From JAAFHB01 sp963675995 (GTDB taxonomy: Bacteria > Bacteroidota > Bacteroidia > Bacteroidales > Prolixibacteraceae): a DNA stretch of 64,000 nucleotides. Position 1 is the stretch's first letter. Each line of letters opens with the position of its first letter. Shown piece by piece: positions 44,738 through 53,155 of the stretch. Position numbers and translations under genes: made by a program. Location of the stretch: NCBI GenBank assembly GCA_963675995.2, contig CAXXIY010000003.1, positions 186,001-250,000 of the forward strand. Reading direction: 5' to 3'. Under the pieces are notes generated by a model. It had not been told where the DNA came from, did not search any database, and saw nothing but the letters and a program-made list of their open reading frames with translations.

Positions 44738-45814
44738 ATGTTCGAATTTCATAAAATATTGACAGTTTGGTATCAACAGAATAAACGAGATCTACCTTGG
44801 AGAGAAAAAAATGATCCCTATTTTATCTGGGTTTCAGAAATTATTCTTCAACAGACAAGAGTTGACCAGGGCAAAGATTATTTTACCAGGTTCATAGGGC
44901 GGTTTCCGGATGTATACGCGCTTGCGGGAGCCTCGGAAAACGAAGTTCTAAAAATATGGCAGGGTTTGGGATATTATTCAAGAGCCAGAAATATGCATTT
45001 TGCAGCCAAACAAATTATAAATGAGTTCAACGGAGCATTTCCCGACAACCACTCCGACCTGCTCAGGCTGAAGGGAGTTGGAGATTATACTGCTGCAGCC
45101 ATTGCATCCATCGCATTTGGGCAACCTCATGCAGTCATTGATGGAAATGTCTACCGGGTACTTTCAAGAATCTTTGGCCTAACCACACCTGTTGATTCAA
45201 CTGAAGGGAAAAGAGAATTCAGCGATCTGGCTCACCAGCTGCTCGATCGGGAGAACCCTGCAGTATTTAACGAAGCCATGATGGAATTGGGTGCCTTACA
45301 ATGTACCCCTCGAAATCCTGAGTGTAACAGATGTCCCTTCCAACAGCGGTGTGTCGCATTCAACCTCAACAAAATAAATACTCTTCCAGTCAAAACAAAG
45401 AAAACCAAGGTTAGAAATCGCTACTTTCATTACCTATATATACTGCACAACGAAAACATCTTCATGGAAAAAAGAGAGCAAAATGATATCTGGCAGAATT
45501 TATATCAGCTTCCGCTTATCGAATCTTCTTCACCATTAACAATTGAAGAACTGCTCAAAAATGACCAGTTCAAATCAATGTTCAATTTTCAGGGGGTGGT
45601 TATTGAAGCTGTTAGTGATGAAATAATCCATATTTTGACCCATCAGAGATTGCATGTCCGATTCATTGAAATCAGGTATCCCACGTCGGAGGTGAATCCC
45701 GGCTGGATATCCATTCCACCTGAAAAAATTGCTGACTACCCTGTCCCAAAACTGATCAACAATTTTTTATTGGGAAAAAGGAGATTCAAAAGAAAGGGTA
45801 ACCCAAAAATCTGA
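44738..45814 (+). CDS. mutY: A/G-specific adenine glycosylase MutY
   Basis: This 358-residue protein has the HhH-GPD domain with WVSEIILQQTRV, the helix-hairpin-helix LKGVGDYTAAAIASI, the catalytic Asp in VIDGNVYRVLSR, and the iron-sulfur ligands C-x6-C-x2-C-x5-C (CTPRNPECNRCPFQQRC). The C-terminal NUDIX-like domain recognises 8-oxoG. It removes A mispaired with 8-oxoG. It is followed by ssb, the conserved Bacteroidota order. Confidence 0.97.
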   Translation: MFEFHKILTVWYQQNKRDLPWREKNDPYFIWVSEIILQQTRVDQGKDYFTRFIGRFPDVYALAGASENEVLKIWQGLGYYSRARNMHFAAKQIINEFNGAFPDNHSDLLRLKGVGDYTAAAIASIAFGQPHAVIDGNVYRVLSRIFGLTTPVDSTEGKREFSDLAHQLLDRENPAVFNEAMMELGALQCTPRNPECNRCPFQQRCVAFNLNKINTLPVKTKKTKVRNRYFHYLYILHNENIFMEKREQNDIWQNLYQLPLIESSSPLTIEELLKNDQFKSMFNFQGVVIEAVSDEIIHILTHQRLHVRFIEIRYPTSEVNPGWISIPPEKIADYPVPKLINNFLLGKRRFKRKGNPKI

Positions 45815-45824
45815 GCTATTTTTT

Positions 45825-45832
45825 TACCTTTG
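45825..45832 (+). promoter_or_regulatory. -7 element before ssb
   Basis: TACCTTTG lies 11 nt after the mutY stop and 63 nt before the ssb ATG. There is no strong -33 TTG at the expected distance. Confidence 0.45.
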
Positions 45833-45894
45833 AGCAGCAGTAAATTAAATTCATTTTTCGTATCTTTAGGTTTATAAACCTTAATCAATCGGTC

Positions 45895-46344
45895 ATGTCA
45901 ATTAACAAAGTTATTTTAATAGGGAATGTAGGGAAAGACCCTGAGGTAAAACACCTTGAGAGTAATGTGTCGGTAGCGAATTTCCCGTTGGCTACTTCGG
46001 AAAATTACACCAATAAAAATGGAGAAAAAGTAACCACTACCGAATGGCACAATATTGTTTGCTGGCGTAATCAGGCAACACTTGCGGAGAATTATATCCG
46101 TAAAGGGTCCCAGATTTATATCGATGGCCGCATCAGAACCAGAAGTTATGATGCGCAGGATGGATCGAAAAGGTACATCACCGAAATCTATGCCGACACG
46201 ATTCAGCTTCTTGGAAAGAAAGGGGATGGTGCCTCAAACGAAGGTTCCAAACCGGGTGAACCAACACACCTTAGTGAACCGGCCAGTGGCCTGGGCACTT
46301 ATGGTACCAACGGAGATAAAGAGAGCGACGATTTACCCTTTTGA
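45895..46344 (+). CDS. ssb: Single-stranded DNA-binding protein
   Basis: The 149 residues carry the OB-fold with SINKVILIGNVGKDPEV, the TEWHNIVCW block and YIDGRIRTR. A Gly/Ser/Pro-rich linker follows, and the tail ends in DDLPF, the SSB protein-interaction tip. It binds ssDNA during replication and repair. It sits between mutY and gldD. Confidence 0.97.
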   Translation: MSINKVILIGNVGKDPEVKHLESNVSVANFPLATSENYTNKNGEKVTTTEWHNIVCWRNQATLAENYIRKGSQIYIDGRIRTRSYDAQDGSKRYITEIYADTIQLLGKKGDGASNEGSKPGEPTHLSEPASGLGTYGTNGDKESDDLPF

Positions 46345-46357
46345 TTCAATTAAATGT

Positions 46358-46387
46358 AATCCCGGCACTTTAATCGGGATTGAATTT
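46358..46387 (+). terminator. Weak terminator after ssb
   Basis: AATCCCG (46358-46364) and CGGGATT (46375-46381) form a 7-bp stem followed by GAATTTT. Confidence 0.6.
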
Positions 46388-46447
46388 TAGCATCTTGTGG
46401 CTTGAATCGAGAAAGTATAAAGATTCCGGAACCAGGACAACACATCT

Positions 46448-47041
46448 ATGATGTTAAATATGAATTATTTATATATTTTATTTCTTCCAGTCTTGTTGTT
46501 CTTTTTCGATTCATGCAAAAAAGATCATACACCAAAACCAAGGGGATATTTCAGAATATCATTCCCATCAAAGCAATACAAACCGCTTGGACTTTCTGTT
46601 CCATATAATTTCCAGATACCTACTTATTCCATTCCGGGACTCGATTCATTAAGTCCCGATCAACCCGACTGGATTACCATTGAAGTGCCGGCCAACCATG
46701 CACAGATACATCTAAGTTATAAGAAGATTAATAAAAACCTGGATAAATATATTGAGGAGTCACGATCACTTGCCTATAAACATTCTCAAAAAGCCAGCGC
46801 CATCGATGAACAACTATTCATAAACCGATCAAAAAAGGTCTATGGCACCATTTACAATATCAAAGGAAATGCCGCGTCACCAATGCAGTTTTACCTGACC
46901 GACAGCATCAGCCATTTCCTGCGTGGATCGCTATATATCAAAGAGGTACCAAACAGTGACAGTTTGCAGCCGGTGATCAGCTTTTTAACTAAGGATGTTT
47001 TGCAACTGATCAAAACCACAGAATGGAAAAACAATAAATAA
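46448..47041 (+). CDS. gldD: Gliding motility lipoprotein GldD
   Basis: This 197-residue protein has a lipoprotein signal with FFDSC (Cys23). Conserved GldD stretches are RGYFRISFP, LSYKKINKNLDKYIEESR, GNAASPMQFYLTDS and FLRGSLYI. GldD is needed with other Gld proteins for gliding in Flavobacterium, but homologues are widespread in non-gliding Bacteroidota. The gldE gene, which usually lies between ssb and gldD, is absent here. The stop codon overlaps the next start (TAATG). Confidence 0.92.
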   Translation: MMLNMNYLYILFLPVLLFFFDSCKKDHTPKPRGYFRISFPSKQYKPLGLSVPYNFQIPTYSIPGLDSLSPDQPDWITIEVPANHAQIHLSYKKINKNLDKYIEESRSLAYKHSQKASAIDEQLFINRSKKVYGTIYNIKGNAASPMQFYLTDSISHFLRGSLYIKEVPNSDSLQPVISFLTKDVLQLIKTTEWKNNK

Positions 47042-47700
47042 TGCCACTTGTTCTTCACCAGAATATTGAAAACGGAGAGTTTGGACTTTGGAAAATTTCC
47101 GAAGAAATTGAAGAATTGCTTGTACTTGCCCAATTATCTGACCTGGATAGGTTAAACTATTCGGAAATTTCAGCTACTCACAGGAAAAAAGAGTGGCTGA
47201 CAACCAGGGTGCTACTCAATGCATTATTAAACAAACCTGCTTCAATTAAATATCACATCGACGGGAGACCCTTCCCTGCAAATGGTCAATTCAATATAAG
47301 CATCTCGCATACAAAAGGGTTTGTAGCAATTCTGATACATCGGCTTTACAGTCCGGGTATCGATATCGAACTTATATCCAGACAAGTTGGTAAAGTGGCA
47401 ACCCGGTTTCTCTCTCCGGATGAGTTAGTAAACTGCAGGGAGACAACGGATCAGTCAAATCGACTGCTACTTATACACTGGTGCGCAAAAGAGGCAATTT
47501 TCAAAATGGTACCATTCACCAATATCGAATTTTCGACTGACATACAAATTTTATTACAGGATATGTCAAAGGATACCGGTTCATTTGATGGATGGTTTAA
47601 CACCCCGGATGGCCCGATTCATATCCCGCTCGACTATTTAGTGTACGACGAAGTGGTCATGGTCTGGGGTTATGTGGATGAATTAAAACTTTCGAGGTAG
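47041..47700 (+). CDS. 4'-phosphopantetheinyl transferase superfamily protein
   Basis: This 219-residue protein is a Sfp-like PPTase with FNISISHTKGFVAI, GIDIELISR (the Mg-binding Asp-x-Glu) and WCAKEAIFKM. It transfers phosphopantetheine from CoA to carrier proteins. It overlaps gldD by one base, a translationally coupled arrangement also seen in other Bacteroidota. Confidence 0.9.
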   Translation: MPLVLHQNIENGEFGLWKISEEIEELLVLAQLSDLDRLNYSEISATHRKKEWLTTRVLLNALLNKPASIKYHIDGRPFPANGQFNISISHTKGFVAILIHRLYSPGIDIELISRQVGKVATRFLSPDELVNCRETTDQSNRLLLIHWCAKEAIFKMVPFTNIEFSTDIQILLQDMSKDTGSFDGWFNTPDGPIHIPLDYLVYDEVVMVWGYVDELKLSR

Positions 47701-47782
47701 TGTAATCCGTTATTTTTCATTCTGTGAATGAACAATTATGACTTAAAAACGTCTCCATATTATATATTCACAAAAAATCACA

Positions 47783-49288
47783 ATGAAAATTCCTGATTCA
47801 CATATTATTGTCATTTTTGGCGCCTCAGGCGATCTGACAAAAAGGAAACTGATCCCTGCACTTTATCAGTTATTCATTAATCATCTTTTACCCTCTGATT
47901 TTGCGATTCTTGGCACCAGCAGGACACAACTTACCGATGATGAATTTCGTCAACGGATGAAAGAATTTTTGCCCTCAGAGGATAAGTCAAATTCGAAATT
48001 CCTGGAGAAAATATACTATCAAACAATCGATTACGATCAAAATGAGGACTATCTAAAACTTCGGAACAGGTTAGAACTCCTTAAACACGAGCTACAAATT
48101 CCAGCAAATTATCTGTTTTATCTCTCGACGCCACCCAATCTTTATGATGTGATTCCAGAGAAACTGGCATTTGCAGCACTTCATATTCAATTGGATGGTT
48201 TTAAAAGAGTGATCATTGAAAAGCCCTTCGGCAACAGCCTAAAAAGCGCTTTATCTCTGAATATTAGTCTTTTAAAAAACTATGAAGAGAACCAAATCTA
48301 CCGGATCGATCATTATCTCGGAAAGGAGACCGTACAAAACCTAATGGTTACCCGATTTGCAAACGGAATTTTTGAACCAGTCTGGAACAGAAATTTCATC
48401 GAAAGGGTAGAAATAACCTCCGCGGAGAGTCTGGGTGTAGAAGGACGCGGTGGATATTACGATCAATCGGGTGCGATGCGCGATATGGTGCAGAACCACC
48501 TGCTTCAGGTTGCCGGAATGGTTGCTATGGAACCTCCGGTGGTGATTGATGCAGATGCCATCCGGCATGAGGTGATGAAGGTATTTCAATCATTGCGACC
48601 TATTAAACCTGAAGAAATTCATAAATATGTGATAAGGGGACAATACACCGCATCAACAATTAAAGGTGAGTCAGTTGTTGGATACCGTGAAGAGCCAGGC
48701 GTGGATGCTGATTCACACACAGAAACTTACGTTGCAATGAAGTTTTATATTGATAACTGGCGTTGGGCAGGAGTTCCGTTCTTTATAAGGACAGGGAAGA
48801 AACTCCCAACAAGGGTGACAGAAATTGTTATTGAATTTAAGCCTACGCCACATCATCTCTTCGATAAAAACGGATACGACAAACATCTTTCTAATCAGTT
48901 AATAATCAGGATTCAGCCAGACGAAGGCATTTTGCTCAAGTTCGGGATGAAAGAGCCCGGTGCCGGATTTAAGGTGAATCAGGTAAATATGGATTTCCAT
49001 TATTCAGATCTGGCCAACATTCAGCTACCTGCAGCCTATGAACGCCTGCTGCTCGACTGCCTCATGGGTGATGCAACCTTATATTCACGTGGAGATACCG
49101 TGGAGGCGGCCTGGAATTTTATCCAGCCAATTCTTGATGCCTGGTCCAATGACCATTCGATACCCATCTATGGATATCCTGCAGGAACGTGGGGCCCCTA
49201 CGAATCGGACGAACTGATTGAAGGTGAGACGACATGGCGCTATCCCTGTAAAAATCTGGCTGATGACGGACTGTACTGCGAATTATAG
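47783..49288 (+). CDS. zwf: Glucose-6-phosphate 1-dehydrogenase
   Basis: This 501-residue enzyme has the NADP motif IFGASGDLTKRKL, the signature RIDHYLGKE (catalytic His), and EKPFGNSL. It catalyses the first step of the oxidative pentose phosphate route. The pgl gene follows by 127 nt on the same strand. A 6-phosphogluconate dehydrogenase gene is not next to them. Confidence 0.97.
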   Translation: MKIPDSHIIVIFGASGDLTKRKLIPALYQLFINHLLPSDFAILGTSRTQLTDDEFRQRMKEFLPSEDKSNSKFLEKIYYQTIDYDQNEDYLKLRNRLELLKHELQIPANYLFYLSTPPNLYDVIPEKLAFAALHIQLDGFKRVIIEKPFGNSLKSALSLNISLLKNYEENQIYRIDHYLGKETVQNLMVTRFANGIFEPVWNRNFIERVEITSAESLGVEGRGGYYDQSGAMRDMVQNHLLQVAGMVAMEPPVVIDADAIRHEVMKVFQSLRPIKPEEIHKYVIRGQYTASTIKGESVVGYREEPGVDADSHTETYVAMKFYIDNWRWAGVPFFIRTGKKLPTRVTEIVIEFKPTPHHLFDKNGYDKHLSNQLIIRIQPDEGILLKFGMKEPGAGFKVNQVNMDFHYSDLANIQLPAAYERLLLDCLMGDATLYSRGDTVEAAWNFIQPILDAWSNDHSIPIYGYPAGTWGPYESDELIEGETTWRYPCKNLADDGLYCEL

Positions 49289-49415
49289 TTTCAGAAGAGA
49301 TATAATCTTAAATAACATGAATCCCAGTAAAAAATGTAAAACCTAAAATGGGGAAAATTACCTGCACATTTATCCATGTAATAATTAAATCTATATCTTG
49401 ACACTAAATAAATTT

Positions 49416-50129
49416 ATGAGTCCAATCCTCCATATCTCGAAAACAGCAGAAGAACTGGCAGATACATTTGCCCGGCAATTAAATACCTGGATCAATGAAT
49501 CGAAGGAGGATAAATTTCATCTGGCCCTGTCCGGTGGAAAGACTCCTTCCCTTCTCTTTTCGCTTCTGGCCGAAAAATATGCCAATGAGGTACACTGGAA
49601 TAAAATCCATTTTTGGTGGGGAGACGAAAGAATGGTTCCTGCGGACAATCCTGAAAGCAATTTTGGAGAGGTCAACAAACTTCTTTTTTCCAAAATAGGG
49701 GTAATGCCCAGCCAAATTCACCCCATAAAAGGTGAAAATGATGCAGCTACTGAGGCAAATCGTTATGGTTCAGAGATCTCATTGACTGTACCCATCAAAA
49801 ATAATTTACCTTCCTTTGATCTTATCATGCTGGGTCTGGGTGAGGATGGACATACAGCATCCATTTTTCCCGGTCAGATGCACTTAATGGATTCCATTGA
49901 GGTTACAGGAATTGCCAGCCACCCAATCAGTGGACAAAAACGTATTACTTTAACTGGAACCGTTATTAACAATTCGAAAAGGGTTGTCTTTCTCGTTTCA
50001 GGAGCATCCAAATCAAAGATTTTCAAGGAAATAATTCAACTTTCACCCAAAGCTTTACAGTACCCGGCCGCTCATATTCAACCTTTCGGAGAGCTTTATT
50101 GGTTTATAGACGAAGAGGTTTGGAGTTAA
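49416..50129 (+). CDS. pgl: 6-phosphogluconolactonase
   Basis: This 237-residue NagB-like hydrolase has LALSGGKTPSLLF, FWWGDERMVP and IMLGLGEDGHTASIFPG. It converts the product of Zwf to 6-phosphogluconate. The start ATG at 49416 is chosen over an in-frame TTG 18 nt upstream. It is likely co-transcribed with zwf. Confidence 0.95.
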   Translation: MSPILHISKTAEELADTFARQLNTWINESKEDKFHLALSGGKTPSLLFSLLAEKYANEVHWNKIHFWWGDERMVPADNPESNFGEVNKLLFSKIGVMPSQIHPIKGENDAATEANRYGSEISLTVPIKNNLPSFDLIMLGLGEDGHTASIFPGQMHLMDSIEVTGIASHPISGQKRITLTGTVINNSKRVVFLVSGASKSKIFKEIIQLSPKALQYPAAHIQPFGELYWFIDEEVWS

Positions 50130-50262
50130 ATGCCTCGAAATTCCTGAGATATTAGAAAAGTAGGGACAGGTAGAAATGAACAGAAACCGGTGGAAATACG
50201 AATTCAACGGATATCCAATCGTTTCAATATTTCAAGCAATCTCCGCTAAATTTCCATATCCC

Positions 50263-50874
50263 TCATTTCACCAAAAAATCAAACATCTTCCTTTCCCCGA
50301 TAAAACCTTCAAGTTGATCGTTGATTTTAACGGGTCCGACGCCGGCAGGAGTGCCCGTATAGATCAGATCTCCAATTTTAAGTGTCACATATTGTGAGAT
50401 ATATTCGATGATCGTATCAACTGCAAAGATCATGTCGCGGGAATTACCAACCTGGACCACCTCCCCATTTTTCCGTAACGAGAAATCGATTTGTCCCAGG
50501 TCACCAAGTTCAGTTTTTGGGATAAAAGTTCCCAGAACAGCTGCGGAATCAAAAGCTTTTGCTTTTTCCCAGGGCAGACCTTTTGCAATCAGTTCACGTT
50601 GTACGTCACGGGCAGTAAAATCGACACCCAAACCAATTTCGTCGTAATAACGATGGGCATACCGCGCTTCGATGGTCTTACCTAAACGATTAATTTTAAC
50701 CACCAGTTCAACCTCGTAATGAACATCGCTTGAAAATCCCGGAAGATAGAAGTGTTTGTTATCCAGCAACAAACAAGAATCGGGTTTCATAAAAAAAACC
50801 GGTTCTTTTGGAATATCATGCTCAAGTTCTCTGGCATGTTTTAAATAATTCCGACCTATACAGATGATCTTCAT
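50263..50874 (-). CDS. Fumarylacetoacetate hydrolase-family protein
   Basis: This 203-residue protein begins KIICIGRNYLKHARE, as FAH/YcgM-type proteins do. Metal-binding acidic residues are in VHYEVELVVKI and VDFTARDVQ, and it ends near the TGTPAGVGPVK loop. Family members act on acylpyruvates or oxaloacetate and related diketones. The substrate is not clear. Confidence 0.92.
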   Translation of the reverse strand: MKIICIGRNYLKHARELEHDIPKEPVFFMKPDSCLLLDNKHFYLPGFSSDVHYEVELVVKINRLGKTIEARYAHRYYDEIGLGVDFTARDVQRELIAKGLPWEKAKAFDSAAVLGTFIPKTELGDLGQIDFSLRKNGEVVQVGNSRDMIFAVDTIIEYISQYVTLKIGDLIYTGTPAGVGPVKINDQLEGFIGERKMFDFLVK

Positions 50875-50913
50875 AACAATGGCTGTTTGATAAAATTAAT
50901 TCAAGTTACTATT

Positions 50914-50961
50914 TTTAGTTTTGAAATGATGAATTTGAAACTTCATCATTTCAAAACTAAA
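50914..50961. repeat. Perfect 20-bp inverted repeat across the exonuclease stop codon
   Basis: Arms 50914-50933 and 50942-50961 are exact reverse complements around an 8-nt loop. The exonuclease stop codon (50957-50959) lies inside one arm. No U-run follows on the minus strand, so it is a strong RNA end-hairpin rather than a classical terminator. Confidence 0.8.
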
Positions 50962-51766
50962 GTTTCCGGTTCAAATCCTTCAGTTTTATCGCTGTCAATA
51001 CCTTTTTTGTGTAGAGCGGAAACTCGCCCTGCATCATCCAGGAATAGTAGCCAGGTTCTTCACGAAGTACCTTTTCAACTGGTTTGCCCTTATGTTTTCC
51101 AAAATTGAAAACCTCGACACCTTTCTCATCGTAAACGATCCGTCCTGCAAAATCGACACTTTTGTCAAATGCGGAGAAGGTGGCAAGTGCATCAACGCTA
51201 TTCACAATGGGGATTGATTTTTTTCCGTTATCTTCAAATTCTACCCCGTCATATCGCTCAAGCTGAGCTTTGAGTACCTCGTATGTTGCTTTTGTATCGG
51301 CCATTGCACTATGAGCATTCTCAAGGTCCTGCATGAGATAAAATTTGTAGGCTGCGGCAAGGGTCCGCTTTTCCATACGATGGAAAATGATCTGAACATC
51401 AATAAATTTATGCTTTTTCATGTCCAGATCGATATCTACCCTCAGAAACTCTTCAGTAAGGAGCGGGATATCAAAACGAGTTGAATTAAAACCAGCAAGA
51501 TCACATCCTTCAATAAACCGGGCATAAATTTTTGCAACATCTTTAAAATGAGGAGCATCCTTTACGTCATCATCATAGATTCCGTGAATTGCAGAGGACT
51601 GAGCGGGAATCGGGATTCCGGGATTAATCCGCTGAAACTTTTCCTCCTCTCTTCCGTCAGGATAAATTTTTAATAGTGCAATCTCCACAATTCTATCGGT
51701 GACCACATTGATCCCCGTGGTTTCGAGATCGAGAAAGATGAGTGGATTTTTAAGGTTGAGTTTCAC
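50957..51766 (-). CDS. DnaQ-like 3'-5' exonuclease (DEDDh)
   Basis: This 269-residue protein has the catalytic residues Asp13 and Glu15 (FLDLETTG), Asp99 (NSTRFDIPLL), His152 and Asp157 (NAHSAMADTKA). A C-terminal segment with FNFGKHKGKPVEKVL and YYSWMMQ resembles the tail of exonuclease-X-type proteins. It may act as the polymerase III proofreading subunit or in repair. It lies just downstream of dnaN on the same strand, though a terminator separates them. Confidence 0.92.
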   Translation of the reverse strand: MKLNLKNPLIFLDLETTGINVVTDRIVEIALLKIYPDGREEEKFQRINPGIPIPAQSSAIHGIYDDDVKDAPHFKDVAKIYARFIEGCDLAGFNSTRFDIPLLTEEFLRVDIDLDMKKHKFIDVQIIFHRMEKRTLAAAYKFYLMQDLENAHSAMADTKATYEVLKAQLERYDGVEFEDNGKKSIPIVNSVDALATFSAFDKSVDFAGRIVYDEKGVEVFNFGKHKGKPVEKVLREEPGYYSWMMQGEFPLYTKKVLTAIKLKDLNRKL

Positions 51767-51785
51767 GTGATTTTATATTTAAATT

Positions 51786-51818
51786 AAAAAACCCGGAAGT
51801 CGGCTGACCACCAGGTTT
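51786..51818 (-). terminator. Terminator of dnaN
   Basis: An 8-bp stem (51789-51796 with 51811-51818, one U-G pair) is followed on the minus strand by TTTTTAATTT. It lies between dnaN and the exonuclease gene. Confidence 0.75.
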
Positions 51819-51838
51819 TCAATGAATTCTATTCAAAA

Positions 51839-52966
51839 TTATGCATTGATCATCATCGGCATTAATAACATAAGAACGTCTTCGTAATCGTTCTCCTTTT
51901 CGGCAGGTAACAAAAGACCGGCCCTTGAAGGATCCGAAAGTTTCATCTTCACATCTTCAGATGAAAGGTTTGAAAGGATTTCCACAAGGAAGGTGGATTT
52001 AAAACCAATTTCCATTGGCTGTCCATCGTACTCACATTTAATGGTTTCAACAGCTGAAATGGCAAAATCGATATCCTGGGCAGAGACAATCAATTCTGTT
52101 GGTGTCAGTTTGAGACGAACAAGGTTGCTGGCCTGATTGGCAAAAACAGAGACCCTTTTAAGTGTTGTATAAAATTCTACCCTGTCGGTAACCAGCTCAT
52201 TCGGATTATTTAACGGGATAACAGAATTATAGGCGGGATATTTGCCCTCAACAAGGCGGCAAACCATTTTAAATCCGCTGAGTGTAAAGAAGGCATTTTT
52301 TTCATCAAATTCGAGTTTCACATCCGAATCTTCGCGTGGAAGAAGGTTTTTCAATAATGATGCCGGTTTCTTAGGTAGAATAAAAGAGGCAGAATCGTCA
52401 TATTTTACGTCACTCCGTTTGTACCTTACAAGCTTATGTGCATCAGAGGCTACAAAAGCAATCTCGGTTGGATTTAGCTCAATATAAATTCCGTTCATCA
52501 CGGGACGTAATTCATCATCAGCCGTGGCAAACAGCGTTTTATTAATTCCTGAAAGCAAAAGATCGTGAGGCAGATCAATCGAATTAGGACTATCACCCAG
52601 CCTTGGTAATACCGGAAAATCATCACCATTGTGACCAACTATCGAGAACTTACCATTTGCAGAAAGTATTTCTACTGCAAGTGATTCAGGATCAATATTG
52701 AATGTTAAAGGTTGCTCGGGAAACTCTTTTAGCGTGTCGAGCATAATCTTTGCCTGAATGGCAATCAAACCCTCCTGATCTGTACTTTCAAGTTCAATCT
52801 TTGTGATTAATGTGGTTTCCAAATCGGAAGCCGTAATCATCAAAGTTTTCCCTTCGAGCTTTAAAAGAAAATTATCAAGAATGGGCAACGTGTTTTTACT
52901 ACTAATTACCCTACTGATGGCATTAAGATGCTTCAGCAATTCGGTACTTGAAACGACAAATCTCAT
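51839..52966 (-). CDS. dnaN: DNA polymerase III beta sliding clamp
   Basis: This 375-residue protein has three clamp domains. It starts MRFVVSSTELLKHLNAIS and ends with LMLLMPMMINA, like Bacteroidota DnaN, with the usual segment LPILDNFLLKLEGKTL. It encircles DNA and holds the polymerase. A dnaA or recF neighbour, common in other phyla, is absent, as is normal in Bacteroidota. Confidence 0.97.
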   Translation of the reverse strand: MRFVVSSTELLKHLNAISRVISSKNTLPILDNFLLKLEGKTLMITASDLETTLITKIELESTDQEGLIAIQAKIMLDTLKEFPEQPLTFNIDPESLAVEILSANGKFSIVGHNGDDFPVLPRLGDSPNSIDLPHDLLLSGINKTLFATADDELRPVMNGIYIELNPTEIAFVASDAHKLVRYKRSDVKYDDSASFILPKKPASLLKNLLPREDSDVKLEFDEKNAFFTLSGFKMVCRLVEGKYPAYNSVIPLNNPNELVTDRVEFYTTLKRVSVFANQASNLVRLKLTPTELIVSAQDIDFAISAVETIKCEYDGQPMEIGFKSTFLVEILSNLSSEDVKMKLSDPSRAGLLLPAEKENDYEDVLMLLMPMMINA

Positions 52967-53155
52967 CGGTTTATGCTCTTAAGTTTATATTTATAGAATA
53001 TTATTAATCTAATTATTACGCACATCGGGAGATCCAAAATCGCCCTTTGCATGAATTTACGAATTTACAATTATTCGGTTACTTTCCAATTTCAAAAAAT
53101 AAATATTTTTATTCTTCTGCTTTTTCAATACCTGATCAGCCTCTTTTGGCATAAT

